Source: Planctomycetota bacterium
GTDB lineage: Bacteria; Planctomycetota; J058; JAJDCP01
Reading direction: 5' to 3'
NCBI GenBank assembly: GCA_029260765.1
Contig: JAJDCP010000091.1
Coordinates: 1 to 64,000 of the forward strand
DNA: 64,000 bases
Positions 16,763-25,008 of the stretch are shown here, piece after piece. Both the position numbers and the translations under genes were made by a program. The notes under the pieces were generated by a model, which did not search any database, was not told the DNA's origin, and saw only the letters and a program-made list of their open reading frames with translations. Within the stretch, counting starts at the first letter, position 1. Every line of letters begins with the position of its first letter.

Positions 16763-17995
16763 CTATTGTCGGAGCGACAGCCTGGGATGCAAAGGGTCAG
16801 CCGGAGATCCGCAGGCAGCGCGTTGCAGGGCGGCGCTTTCGAGCTCGGCGGCAAAGCCCAGCAACGCCGCATATTGTGTAAAGAAGTCGTGTTCCTCGCA
16901 GCCCAGAGGGCGCTTGAAGAAACTGGCAAGCTCCGCGACCGGGCCGGCGCGGCCGAGGCGCTGCGCTGCATCGAGCAGGCGCACGAGGTCGAGAATCAGG
17001 GGAGCTGCCAGCGCCGAGTCGCACCCTTGCCAGGTGAACTGCAACATCATACGGGTTCCGAGGAACCCCTCGAAGTGGACGAGGTCCCAGGCTGTTTTCC
17101 AGTCCCCCAACGAGCGCACATAGTCTATGCGCACATGGGAATCGACTTGATCACCAACGATGTGCTTGAGGACATCCTTGCTGCGGACCTTGGCTGCGTG
17201 GGCTCCCGGAGCCTGCAGCGCCTGTCCGTCGCGGTTTCCAAGCAGATTGCAACCGCTCCAGCTCAGCAAGCGCAGGTTGCGCGCGACGAACATCGGCGCG
17301 AGCACACTCTTCAGCAAGGTCTCGCCAGTCTTTCCGTCCTTCCCCGCCAGGGGAGCACCCCGGCTGCGAGCCAGCTGCTGCAGCACCGGCAGCTCAGCTC
17401 CCAGAGAGGGGGTGAAATTCAAGAAGGGCAGCCCCAGGTCGATGGCGGCCCAGGCGTACAACACACTCGCTGGCAACGGACAGGGGTCGCGCTCCAGCAG
17501 CGCTTCGAATTGGTCGAGCTCGCGCATCTCGAGTAGACCCAAGGCGTCGGGGTCCGCGGCCTCGGTCGAGGCAAGATGGACGACCACCAACCTCTGCAGG
17601 CCATGCCGGTCACGAAAATCGCACAGCTGATCCTGCAGACGCCGCGCCCCCTGCAGTCCTTCGCTGCCGCGCAAACCGCCGCGGATCTCTCGGGCATAGG
17701 CGTGCAGGTCGCTCTGCAGATCTTCCAGCAAGTGGGCGGGCAGCACGCCCTCACGGGCCAGATCGCGCGCTTCGAGGTCGGGCTGGGCCGAACGCAGCTC
17801 GGAACCGGCAAAGACCAGCGCGTCGAGCTCGACCAGATCGGCCCCCTCGAACGGAGCTCCCGCCGTAACGAGCCCTGTGGTGTCCGCCAGGCCACGGCTG
17901 ATGGCGCGCGCACCGACCAGGCTGGTCAACGCCACACTCCCACAGGCCCCAACGATCCAAACGCCCGTGCGGGGCTGGGGAAAGATCGTGCTCAT
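16763..17995 (-). CDS. myo-Inositol-1-phosphate synthase
   Basis: This enzyme converts glucose 6-phosphate to 1L-myo-inositol 1-phosphate with NAD+, the first step to inositol lipids and inositol solutes. The 410-residue product has the N-terminal NAD-binding turn (WIVGACGSVA), the signature GKDGKTGETLLKS near residue 215 and the C-terminal family block WDLVHFEGFLGTRM then TWQGCDSALAAPLILDL. Length fits the short bacterial/archaeal-type enzyme. GGAGG lies five bases before ATG. In the operon it follows a 70-residue unknown protein by 16 bases. The Gly-rich turn is GACGSV rather than the more common GxGGxxG. No inositol phosphatase or phosphatidylinositol synthase gene is in the window. Confidence 0.92.
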   Translation of the reverse strand: MSTIFPQPRTGVWIVGACGSVALTSLVGARAISRGLADTTGLVTAGAPFEGADLVELDALVFAGSELRSAQPDLEARDLAREGVLPAHLLEDLQSDLHAYAREIRGGLRGSEGLQGARRLQDQLCDFRDRHGLQRLVVVHLASTEAADPDALGLLEMRELDQFEALLERDPCPLPASVLYAWAAIDLGLPFLNFTPSLGAELPVLQQLARSRGAPLAGKDGKTGETLLKSVLAPMFVARNLRLLSWSGCNLLGNRDGQALQAPGAHAAKVRSKDVLKHIVGDQVDSHVRIDYVRSLGDWKTAWDLVHFEGFLGTRMMLQFTWQGCDSALAAPLILDLVRLLDAAQRLGRAGPVAELASFFKRPLGCEEHDFFTQYAALLGFAAELESAALQRAACGSPADPLHPRLSLRQ

Positions 17996-18011
17996 CAGCG
18001 CCTCCTATCGT

Positions 18012-18224
18012 TCAGGCTCGCGGTGGTGCCGGAGCTAGTGCTTCATGGGCCGACACCATGCCAGCCAATGCGGCCGCAAGCTCGCCGAGCAGCAGCTGTG
18101 GGCTCTGGTGGCTGTCGAGATGGCGCGGCACCGAGACAGCGGAGCGGACACCTGCAAGCGGTGTCCAGTCTGCGACCAGAGCACCGATGGCGAGGGCGAT
18201 TTCGTGCGCACGACCCTGGTGCAT
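18012..18224 (-). CDS. Small hypothetical protein, 70 residues
   Basis: An open frame of 70 codons sits exactly between two operon genes: its ATG is three bases after the upstream stop and its own stop is 16 bases before the MIPS start. Third-position GC bias is like its neighbours. The product (HQGRAHEIALAIGAL near the start, LLLGELAAALAGM in the second half) is hydrophobic-amphipathic and not recognised. Tight packing is the main support. It could instead be the relic of a longer gene. Confidence 0.5.
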   Translation of the reverse strand: MHQGRAHEIALAIGALVADWTPLAGVRSAVSVPRHLDSHQSPQLLLGELAAALAGMVSAHEALAPAPPRA

Positions 18225-18227
18225 CGT

Positions 18228-19373
18228 TCAGTCCAGATGGGCGAGGGCGACGCCCAGCGCCTGACATGCATAGGCAGTGACCAACACGGGATCTTGCTCC
18301 CACCAGCGGGAATTCTCGTTCTGCCAGAATTTCTCCGGCTTCTGCACGGACACCAGCTTGGCGATCAAGTCTTCGGCCCAGACGTGTTCTTCTCCGTCGT
18401 CTCCGACGATCACGCGCTCGCCGTAGGCCTCGAGGGCCCTGGCGAAGGTGCCGTAGTAGTAGTACAGACCCTGCTGGCTCCCAGCCGGGTCATCGCGGGT
18501 GCCGAGGCCGTAATTCTCCTCGAGTGTGTAGTGGGCGCGGATCCAATCGATGGCGGCCACGACCCGCGGATCTTCCTTGTCCAGCCCGGCATAGATCATG
18601 CTCTTGAGGCCGGCGTAGGTCATGCTCGCGTAGGGCGCGACGCTGACGGTACCGTCTTCGTGCTCGGTGACGGTCGACTTGTTGCGGGACAGAGCGGGGT
18701 CGTAGAAGAAGCCTCCGCTGCCTTCGACCTTGATGCCCGGCAGGTCATTCGCTTCGCTGTCGTGTGAGCGCTGCAAGAACACCAGGGCGCGCTGAAAGAC
18801 CTCGGAATCTTTGGGCACGCCCGCGGCGATCAGCGCTTCGAGGGCGTACTGGGTGTTGGACATGTCAGCATCGGGTTTGCTGCTCGTTTTGTCGTAACCG
18901 AAGCCGCCAAAATGAGGGCTGTCCCTTCCGACATCGAGGTTGCCTTCGTGAAACTGGTTGGCCATCAACCAATCACGGGCGCCCGCGATCAGGTCACTGT
19001 ATTTCTCTGCATCCAGGGCGCTCAGTGCCAGGATGCCCATCGAAGTACGGTAGTTCCCCAGACCTTGCATCGGATCGCCGATGGCGCCGTCCTCGCGTGC
19101 CGCTGCCTGCAGATAATCCAGGGCCTTCTCGATGGCGAGCGCGTACGGAGCTCGCAGGTCTTCGGGGGCGTCGGCGAAGGCTTTGAGCACCAGGCCGGTG
19201 ATGCCGACATCGCCCGCCTCTTCGGCGCCGGGAATCACGCCGAAGGAGCCATTGGGATTTTGCGTGGAGGCGAGAAAGGCCAGACCATCGGCCAACGCTT
19301 GGCGACCGTGCTCAGGACCGGCCCACAAGAGGCCTGCAAGGCAGAGTGAGATCCACAGACTGCGAAAGCGCAT
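18228..19373 (-). CDS. Secreted prenyltransferase/squalene-cyclase-repeat protein
   Basis: A 381-residue exported protein with a signal peptide (residues ~1-18) and an alpha/alpha-toroid of repeats related to prenyltransferase and squalene-hopene cyclase (QNPNGSFG, EDGAIGD, GGFGYD, GGFFYDP and similar QW-like turns). The cyclase DxDD motif is not seen. Such secreted, catalytically unassigned toroid proteins are frequent in Planctomycetota. The start has AAGGAG seven bases upstream. It is the third gene of the operon, 29 bases after the membrane protein and three bases before the small ORF. A role in binding or modifying a lipid or polysaccharide is only a guess. Confidence 0.82.
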   Translation of the reverse strand: MRFRSLWISLCLAGLLWAGPEHGRQALADGLAFLASTQNPNGSFGVIPGAEEAGDVGITGLVLKAFADAPEDLRAPYALAIEKALDYLQAAAREDGAIGDPMQGLGNYRTSMGILALSALDAEKYSDLIAGARDWLMANQFHEGNLDVGRDSPHFGGFGYDKTSSKPDADMSNTQYALEALIAAGVPKDSEVFQRALVFLQRSHDSEANDLPGIKVEGSGGFFYDPALSRNKSTVTEHEDGTVSVAPYASMTYAGLKSMIYAGLDKEDPRVVAAIDWIRAHYTLEENYGLGTRDDPAGSQQGLYYYYGTFARALEAYGERVIVGDDGEEHVWAEDLIAKLVSVQKPEKFWQNENSRWWEQDPVLVTAYACQALGVALAHLD

Positions 19374-19402
19374 CGAAAGGCTCCTTTCCTAGGCGGGCTG
19401 GG

Positions 19403-20317
19403 TCAACTGCCCCCAGGTTCCGCAAACCAGGTTTCGACAAGTGAACGGTAGGCGTCGGGCACGGGCTCCCGACGTGGTAACGAACGTGTCTCCGTGGCGA
19501 GCTCGGCCTGCAGCACAGACCCCGCAGGCCCGCCGTGCGTGTCGCCGCCGGCCGCACGTGCCGCCTGAAGCAGCGCATCGTGGCCGAGTGCTGCCTGCAC
19601 CTGCTGCTGCAGTGCCGCCCACTGCTCTGAGCCCTCGTGCTTTGCCAGCAACGCAGCGGTTGCATCGACGTCCCCGGCCCGCACAGCGTCGGCCAGCTCG
19701 GTCAGGGGCGTGCCCTGCAGGGCCGCCAAGGCCTCCTCGACGCTGAGCAGCTGACCGGACTCGAGAGGAGTCTCGGCTGCGCGCAGCGGAGCGCTGCCGT
19801 GGCTCGCGCCGAAGGCGGCCTCCGCCTGCCGGCGCGGCAGCTGCGGCAACAGCCGGGTGTCCACCGGATCCGGCAACAGCCCCGGCAACGCGGCAGCGAA
19901 TGCCAGACAGAGCAACGGGACGAGCGCGCGCGGCGGGCGGAAACGCGGCTGGACGCGGGGCGCACCCCGCAGCAGCTCTTCGGCCAGCCACGCCCGGAAG
20001 GGGTGCTCCCGGCCGGCCTCGATGAATGCCTGCGAGCAGGCCTGCAGCTGCCCGAGCCGGTCGATCTGCCGGGCCGCGGCCGCGAGGCTGATGCCCGGGC
20101 CCCAAGCTACGCCGAGCGCCGCCGCCAGAGGGACCAGGCCCCACCAACCGGTGGGCAGGTTTCCCGTCAGGAGCCAGCCGAGCTCGAGCACTACAAGGCC
20201 CACGGCACCCACAAGCAATCCCCGTCCCAAGCGCCGCTGCAGGCTCATACGCCCACGCATCTGCGCCAACCAACGCGTGGCTCGGTCGGAGATCGTCTGG
20301 GGTAGACCTTCAGTCAT
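19403..20317 (-). CDS. Membrane protein of unknown function, 304 residues
   Basis: Two adjacent hydrophobic segments near the N-terminus (~30-80: LLVGAVGLVVLELGWLL, then GLVPLAAALGVAWG) and a third (~130-150: LVPLLCLAFAAALPGLL) anchor an Ala/Leu/Gln-rich helical C-terminal half that is probably periplasmic. This resembles the N-terminal part of DUF4175-like large membrane proteins, but is far shorter and the match is weak. It overlaps the end of the upstream lipoprotein gene by eight bases in another frame, a sign of translational coupling. Confidence 0.65.
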   Translation of the reverse strand: MTEGLPQTISDRATRWLAQMRGRMSLQRRLGRGLLVGAVGLVVLELGWLLTGNLPTGWWGLVPLAAALGVAWGPGISLAAAARQIDRLGQLQACSQAFIEAGREHPFRAWLAEELLRGAPRVQPRFRPPRALVPLLCLAFAAALPGLLPDPVDTRLLPQLPRRQAEAAFGASHGSAPLRAAETPLESGQLLSVEEALAALQGTPLTELADAVRAGDVDATAALLAKHEGSEQWAALQQQVQAALGHDALLQAARAAGGDTHGGPAGSVLQAELATETRSLPRREPVPDAYRSLVETWFAEPGGS

Positions 20318-21425
20318 TCTCGGAGCTTCCCGTGCTGTCGGAGGGGACGGGGGCGGGAGGTTGCGGGAGCGGCATCAGCTCGCCTTCATCGGCCAGGCGG
20401 ACCTGGAAGTGCAATTTGGTGAAGCGCGGAGGCAGGCGTTCGTAGTAGGCGTAGAAGGCCTCGTCGTTTCCGCCCTCGATCAGTGGCGTGTCGAGCAGGG
20501 CGTCGGGGTCGTGGAAGATCGCACCGAGGTTTCCGAGCAGGTTGGCAGAGTAGACTTTGCCGTACTCTTTGCGCTTCTCTTCATCTTCCTCCCACATCGC
20601 CCGTGGATCGTCGATGAGGCGTCCGCCGGTGTATACCCAGCCGACCCGCTGCATCGAGTCGTCCCGGGCATAGTCATAGATCAGGTCCTCCACGCGCACA
20701 CAGCGGTCTTCACCGTCTTGGGTCCACAACAGCTCGATCACGACCCGGTCGCCCTCGAGCGCGATGGCTTGGCCCTGTTCGCTGACCTGGGGCCGCGGTT
20801 CGAGTCCGAGCGCGATCAACGCGAGGTTGAGATGCTCCGGCTGGCACTGCAGCGCGACCAGGCTCTCGTGGGTCTTCCCGCGTGGGGTGCAGGCAAGATA
20901 CTCCAGACCGCCGCGCTGCAGAGCGATATAGCCGCGCACACGCACGATCTTGTTCTCCAGATCGAGTGCGACCGCAGGGAAGGTCTCGCCGGGCGCGACC
21001 TCTTCGAAGATCACAAAGGGATCTTCGACCATCTCGACGTCGGGGCCGGCTTCGGGCTCCGCCACCATGCCTGGCGCCGTACGCGGCCCGGCGTCGCTGC
21101 TGTCGGCCACGGGCTGGGGAGTGCTCTGCGGCTCGGGGTCGGCCAGGAGGGTGGAGTCGGGCCCGGCCTCAGAGCCAACGGGCTCAGGCGGCGGGGGAGC
21201 AGGCGGTGGGGGAGCGGGCTCACCCGGTTCCAGAGGCGGTGTTTCGGAGCCGGGTTGGACGATGGGCTCGCCGCCAGGCTGCCGATCTGGTTGGGGCTGC
21301 GACGGGGTCTGCGGATCAGCGTCCGGCACGGGATTCTGCGGCTGCGGGCTGGATGGCGGCGTGCAGCCAGCCAGCAGCCAGCCTGCAAGCAACAGCCAGA
21401 CGATAGGGACAGGGATGGCACGCAC
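20310..21425 (-). CDS. Pro-rich lipoprotein with YdjY-like domain
   Basis: First gene of the six-gene minus operon. The GTG start has GGAGC six bases upstream. The 371-residue product has a lipoprotein signal with LLAGC (Cys ~20), a ~110-residue linker almost entirely Pro, Glu, Ser and Gln, and a globular domain (~135-350) opening VALDLENKIVRVRGYIALQRG and containing LEYLACTPRGKTHESL. That pattern (first a strand, then hGxxHEsl) is typical of YdjY-like secreted proteins of Planctomycetota. Function is unknown. The linker would let the domain reach away from the membrane. Two palindromic operator-like sites lie 57-94 bases upstream of its start. Confidence 0.75.
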   Translation of the reverse strand: MRAIPVPIVWLLLAGWLLAGCTPPSSPQPQNPVPDADPQTPSQPQPDRQPGGEPIVQPGSETPPLEPGEPAPPPPAPPPPEPVGSEAGPDSTLLADPEPQSTPQPVADSSDAGPRTAPGMVAEPEAGPDVEMVEDPFVIFEEVAPGETFPAVALDLENKIVRVRGYIALQRGGLEYLACTPRGKTHESLVALQCQPEHLNLALIALGLEPRPQVSEQGQAIALEGDRVVIELLWTQDGEDRCVRVEDLIYDYARDDSMQRVGWVYTGGRLIDDPRAMWEEDEEKRKEYGKVYSANLLGNLGAIFHDPDALLDTPLIEGGNDEAFYAYYERLPPRFTKLHFQVRLADEGELMPLPQPPAPVPSDSTGSSEND

Positions 21426-21481
21426 GGCAGCTCCTCGCAGCTTGGGGCCGGTGCTTGAGCACTTCCTGCGCGGCCCCAGAA

Positions 21482-21519
21482 GGTCAGTTTCTGACCACCT
21501 CGGCGGTCACACCCTGACC
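21482..21519. promoter_or_regulatory. Two tandem GGTCA-N5-TGACC palindromes
   Basis: Perfect 15-bp inverted repeats lie at 21482-21496 and 21505-21519, each with arms GGTCA and TGACC and a five-base spacer (GTTTC and CACCC). Their centres are 23 bp apart, about two helical turns. They sit in the 258-bp divergent region between the lipoprotein operon (-) and the histidine kinase (+). The repeated arms with unrelated spacers indicate a dimeric regulator's binding sites. The regulator is unknown. Confidence 0.55.
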
Positions 21520-21683
21520 GTTGAGCAGAGCCGACGTCGACCGGATCGGGCCGCACGCCGGTTCCACTAGCCCAGCATACAAAACCCATGCCAGGGAATT
21601 GTCTCGGGAATGTCTGTGCACGAGAAGGTGCTGCGGCCCATGCTTTGTGGCAAGCTTACGGAAGCGGTTGCAGGGAGAGCGCG

Positions 21684-23012
21684 ATGAAGATCCAGAGCCG
21701 TATCGTCCTGCCCTATTCGGCGCTCATCCTGGTTTTTGGCTTGCTGCTCGGAGGGCTGAGTGTGCACCTCGCCCACCAGGCCGTTGCCGAGCGGGTCTCC
21801 GGCAACCTCGAGCGCACGGTTGAGCTCTTGGCTGGCTCGGGCTTCCCGTTGGGGGCTGGCGCGCTGGAGAAGGTGGGTCGCTTGCTGCATGCGCAGTTGG
21901 CCACCTTCGACGCCGAGGGGAAGTTGTTGGACGCCTCGCTTTCCAGCGAGCTGCTTCCCAGCCTGCAGACCTGGCTCGACACCGGCGCGCGGGCGGGTGA
22001 GGTCGAGCTGGCAGGCACGCGCTGGAGCGCATTCAGCGCCCCGATTCCGCCCAGGCCCGACGGGTTGGCGGGGCTCCTGCTGTTGCGACCCAGCGTCGAG
22101 CTGGAGGGGGCAGCCAGCGAGCCCCTGTTGCCGATGGTGGCCGCGCTGGTGGCGGGTTTGTTGCTGGCCGTCCTGATCGGACGTGGCATCGGCGTGGGGT
22201 TGGCACGTCCGATCCGTGACCTGGCGCGGCGCGCCGAGCAGATTGGGCGCTCCGGTGAGGTCGTCTCCGCGGAGGGGGATGAGCTCGCGCTGCTGCAAGC
22301 GGCGTTCGACAGGATGCTCGCCCGCCTCGAACAAGCACGCCAGGCTGAGAAACTGGCCGCGCTGGGCAAACTGGTCGCGGCTGTGGCTCACGAGGTGCGC
22401 AACCCGCTGACCTCGATCCGCATGACGCTGCAGCTCGCCGCCGACGCTCCGCTCGATGCAGAATCGCGCAGAATCATCCTCGATGAGGTGGAACGCCTGA
22501 ATCTGTACACCTCCGAGTTGCTGTTTTTCGTGCGTCCTCCCCAACCGGAAGTGCGTGCGCTCGATGTCGAGCGGCTGCTGCACGATGTCGTCACCCTGGC
22601 GCGCCCTCAACTCGAGCACCGGGGACTGGCCTTGGACCTGCATGTTGAGCCCGTCGGCAAGATCATGGCAGACCCCAATCAGCTCAAACAGGTTTTTTGG
22701 AACCTGGTCAGCAATGCGGTCGATTGCCAGAATGAGGGGGGTGCGATCCGACTGGAGTTGCGCCGAGAAGATGGCAGCATGCTGTTCGCCTGCCAGGACC
22801 GCGGACCAGGTCTGGATCCGGCCCTGCGAGGGAAGCTCTTTCAGGCCTTCGCTGCACGCAAAGACAGCGGCACGGGCCTGGGGCTGTGGATCTGTCAGCG
22901 CGTGGCCGAGGCGCATGGCGGGAGCATCCGCTCGGTGGACATGCCGGTGGGGGCTCGTTTCGAGCTGCGGCTGCCTGCGGGAGACGACCGCAGGGCGCCA
23001 CACGGACGTTAG
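21684..23012 (+). CDS. Membrane sensor histidine kinase
   Basis: A 442-residue sensor kinase. It has a TM near residues 8-27, a ~120-residue extracytoplasmic sensor region, a second TM (~150-170), a HAMP linker (ARPIRDLARRAEQI), HisKA with the phospho-acceptor His in VAHEVRNPLTS (~236) and a HATPase domain: N box WNLVSNAVD, G1 DRGPGLD, G2 GTGLGL. All catalytic boxes are present. ATG 21684 is preferred over upstream starts because of GGGAGAG just before it. No response regulator is adjacent; downstream come a small gene and two dynamin-like GTPases, possibly one transcript. The HAMP and HisKA order resembles NtrB/ZraS-type kinases that feed sigma-54 activators. Confidence 0.92.
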   Translation: MKIQSRIVLPYSALILVFGLLLGGLSVHLAHQAVAERVSGNLERTVELLAGSGFPLGAGALEKVGRLLHAQLATFDAEGKLLDASLSSELLPSLQTWLDTGARAGEVELAGTRWSAFSAPIPPRPDGLAGLLLLRPSVELEGAASEPLLPMVAALVAGLLLAVLIGRGIGVGLARPIRDLARRAEQIGRSGEVVSAEGDELALLQAAFDRMLARLEQARQAEKLAALGKLVAAVAHEVRNPLTSIRMTLQLAADAPLDAESRRIILDEVERLNLYTSELLFFVRPPQPEVRALDVERLLHDVVTLARPQLEHRGLALDLHVEPVGKIMADPNQLKQVFWNLVSNAVDCQNEGGAIRLELRREDGSMLFACQDRGPGLDPALRGKLFQAFAARKDSGTGLGLWICQRVAEAHGGSIRSVDMPVGARFELRLPAGDDRRAPHGR

Positions 23013-23022
23013 GAGAAGTACG

Positions 23023-23196
23023 TTGGGTCGCAAGCGGTCGAGTATCTACACCCGAGCGGGTTTCAAGCACCCGCGCCGCGGCCCTTTCCGCGTCGCTGAC
23101 CAGCACCCGGACGCACCGAAGCCCCTGGCCTGCGAGGTCGACCAACGCATCGCCCAGATTATCGAGAACGAGCGGCGGCGGCTGGGTCTGGCCTGA
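23023..23196 (+). CDS. Small basic protein with TTG start, 57 residues
   Basis: A frame without an AUG begins at TTG 23023, ten bases after the kinase stop, with AGGAGA six bases upstream, an excellent ribosome site. The product starts MGRKRSSIYTRAGF, is strongly basic and ends in a charged helix (QRIAQIIENERRRLGLA). Its codons share the GC-rich bias of neighbours. I know no family; the basic N-terminus could bind nucleic acid or acidic lipid. Tight packing between the kinase and GTPase genes and the Shine-Dalgarno support a real gene that AUG-based gene finding would miss. Confidence 0.55.
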   Translation: MGRKRSSIYTRAGFKHPRRGPFRVADQHPDAPKPLACEVDQRIAQIIENERRRLGLA

Positions 23197-23271
23197 GGAT
23201 CCTGTCCGTCTGGAAACTGCAGGGTAAACGCGCTATGATGCGCGGCATTGCCAATCTGCGGGAACCCCTTG

Positions 23272-25008
23272 ATGCAGGCCAGCGAGCATCCATCGGCCGA
23301 ACAGAGCCCTCCTGCTCTGCAAGCACTCTTGGGACTGCTTGAGAGGCTCGAATTCCTTCCCGGTAGCGCAGGCGAGCCTTCTCAGAGCCAGGCCCGCGAC
23401 GAGACCCGCCGCCTGCTGGCTTGGAAGGTTGCCGCCTCGCTGAGTTGGGGACTGGACGGTCCTCTGATCTGTGCGCTCTGCGGAGGCACGAACGTCGGCA
23501 AGTCGACGATCTTCAACATGCTAGCCGGCAGCACCCGCGCCCAGGTGACCGAGTTGGCGCGCGGGACCAAAGCTCCCTTCGCGTTGACGGCCGCCCGCCA
23601 CGAGTCCCTGGTGGTCGAGCACTTGTTGCCCGGCTACGCCCGGCATCCGTTGCGCGACACGGCCCAGCTCTCTGCAGAGGCCGACGGTAAAGAGCTGTTC
23701 TATGGTTTCTGCGATCAGCCCTTGATGGACGGTCTGATTCTGCTCGACGGTCCAGACATCGACTCGATCCGTGAGCGGAATCTCGAAGTGGCGCACGAGA
23801 TGTTGACCTGTGCGGACGCGATCATCTACGTCACATCCGAGGAGAAGTACAACGACGGTCAGTGTGTGCGTTTCCTCGAGCAGGCTGTCCAGAGCGGAAA
23901 GAGCTGCCTGGCGGTGCTCAACAAACACGAGAACGTCGAAGCACTCAAGGACTTCCAGACGACCATCCTTGACCCGCTGGGTGACATCCCTTGTGTCGTG
24001 GTTCCGTGGCAGGAGGGGGGTGGCCTCGGGCTGCCGGGATCGGAAGAGTTGCGGGAACAGCTGGGACGTCTGGTCGAGGCGCGAGGGCAGGTGCGGCGGG
24101 CGGCCGTACGCGGCGCACTCGAGCGCGCGCATACGCTGATGTCTGGACTCTTCGAAGCGCTGCGACGCGAGCAGCGACTGTTCGCGGGGCTGCGGGAACG
24201 GGCGGTCGAGGCCCGCCAGCGCGCGGGTGCAGCTTTCGCTTCGACGCTGAAGAACGCGGGTCCCGAAAAGTCTGCCGCCATCTTCTCCGCGGTGGTGACG
24301 CTGCTCGAGATTCCGATCCTCGATGCCTTCTTCAACCGGGTCGAGCAGATCGGCAAGGGTCTGTGGCGACGCATGCACAGCAGCAAGGACGGCCAGGTTG
24401 CACCCACGACGCGGCGCGAGGCGCTCGAGTTGAAGGTCGCCGAAGATCTGATCCGGCAGACGCAGCAGGACTTCGCCGACAGCCTCGACAACCTCGACGA
24501 GGACTTTCGGGCAGCGGTGTTGGCGCTCAAGAGCACGAGCCCCATCACCAGCGTCGATGGAGGGGGCTTCGATGCCGAGTTGCGTGCGGCCCGTCAAGTC
24601 TGGATCGACAAGACGCTGGCAGAGATTAGCGAGATGCAGCGCCGAACAGGCTGGCTGTTTGGTATGCGCCTGCTCAAGGCAGCTGTCCAGCTGTCTGCCA
24701 CCGGGGCTGTTGTGATCTGGACTGCCGGTATCGACGTGCTCGATCTGTTGTTGGGACCCGCCACGTACTGGGGCTGCAAGAATCTCCTCGAGTGGGGAGC
24801 TGGGGAGCTGACCTTCTCGCGCCTCAGCGGTCGCTACTTGGCGGCTCGCGCGGAGACCTTCGCGGAACTGGTCGGGAAACGCCTCGATGCACTGTTGCTC
24901 GACCGGCTGCCGCAAGCCGGGCTCGAGACCATCGAGGACTGGCAGCAGACGCTTGAACAGAGCCTGACCACGCTACGCCAGGAAGTCGAACCTGTGGAGG
25001 TAGGTTGA
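23272..25008 (+). CDS. Dynamin-like GTPase (first of tandem pair)
   Basis: A 578-residue GTPase with G1 GGTNVGKST (~80), a switch-I region with RGTKAPF, G3 LLDGPDIDS (DxPG variant) and G4 NKHE (N-K-x-E rather than N-K-x-D). It continues through long helical regions (~280-430) and a hydrophobic hairpin near residues 480-530 (AVQLSATGAVVIWTAG, then VLDLLLGPATYWG) that could insert in membrane. This layout fits bacterial dynamin-like or YfjP-type membrane GTPases. ATG 23272 is preferred over TTG 23248, with GGGAA upstream. The next GTPase overlaps it by four bases, as in bacterial paired dynamin-like proteins that work as heteromers. Confidence 0.82.
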   Translation: MQASEHPSAEQSPPALQALLGLLERLEFLPGSAGEPSQSQARDETRRLLAWKVAASLSWGLDGPLICALCGGTNVGKSTIFNMLAGSTRAQVTELARGTKAPFALTAARHESLVVEHLLPGYARHPLRDTAQLSAEADGKELFYGFCDQPLMDGLILLDGPDIDSIRERNLEVAHEMLTCADAIIYVTSEEKYNDGQCVRFLEQAVQSGKSCLAVLNKHENVEALKDFQTTILDPLGDIPCVVVPWQEGGGLGLPGSEELREQLGRLVEARGQVRRAAVRGALERAHTLMSGLFEALRREQRLFAGLRERAVEARQRAGAAFASTLKNAGPEKSAAIFSAVVTLLEIPILDAFFNRVEQIGKGLWRRMHSSKDGQVAPTTRREALELKVAEDLIRQTQQDFADSLDNLDEDFRAAVLALKSTSPITSVDGGGFDAELRAARQVWIDKTLAEISEMQRRTGWLFGMRLLKAAVQLSATGAVVIWTAGIDVLDLLLGPATYWGCKNLLEWGAGELTFSRLSGRYLAARAETFAELVGKRLDALLLDRLPQAGLETIEDWQQTLEQSLTTLRQEVEPVEVG

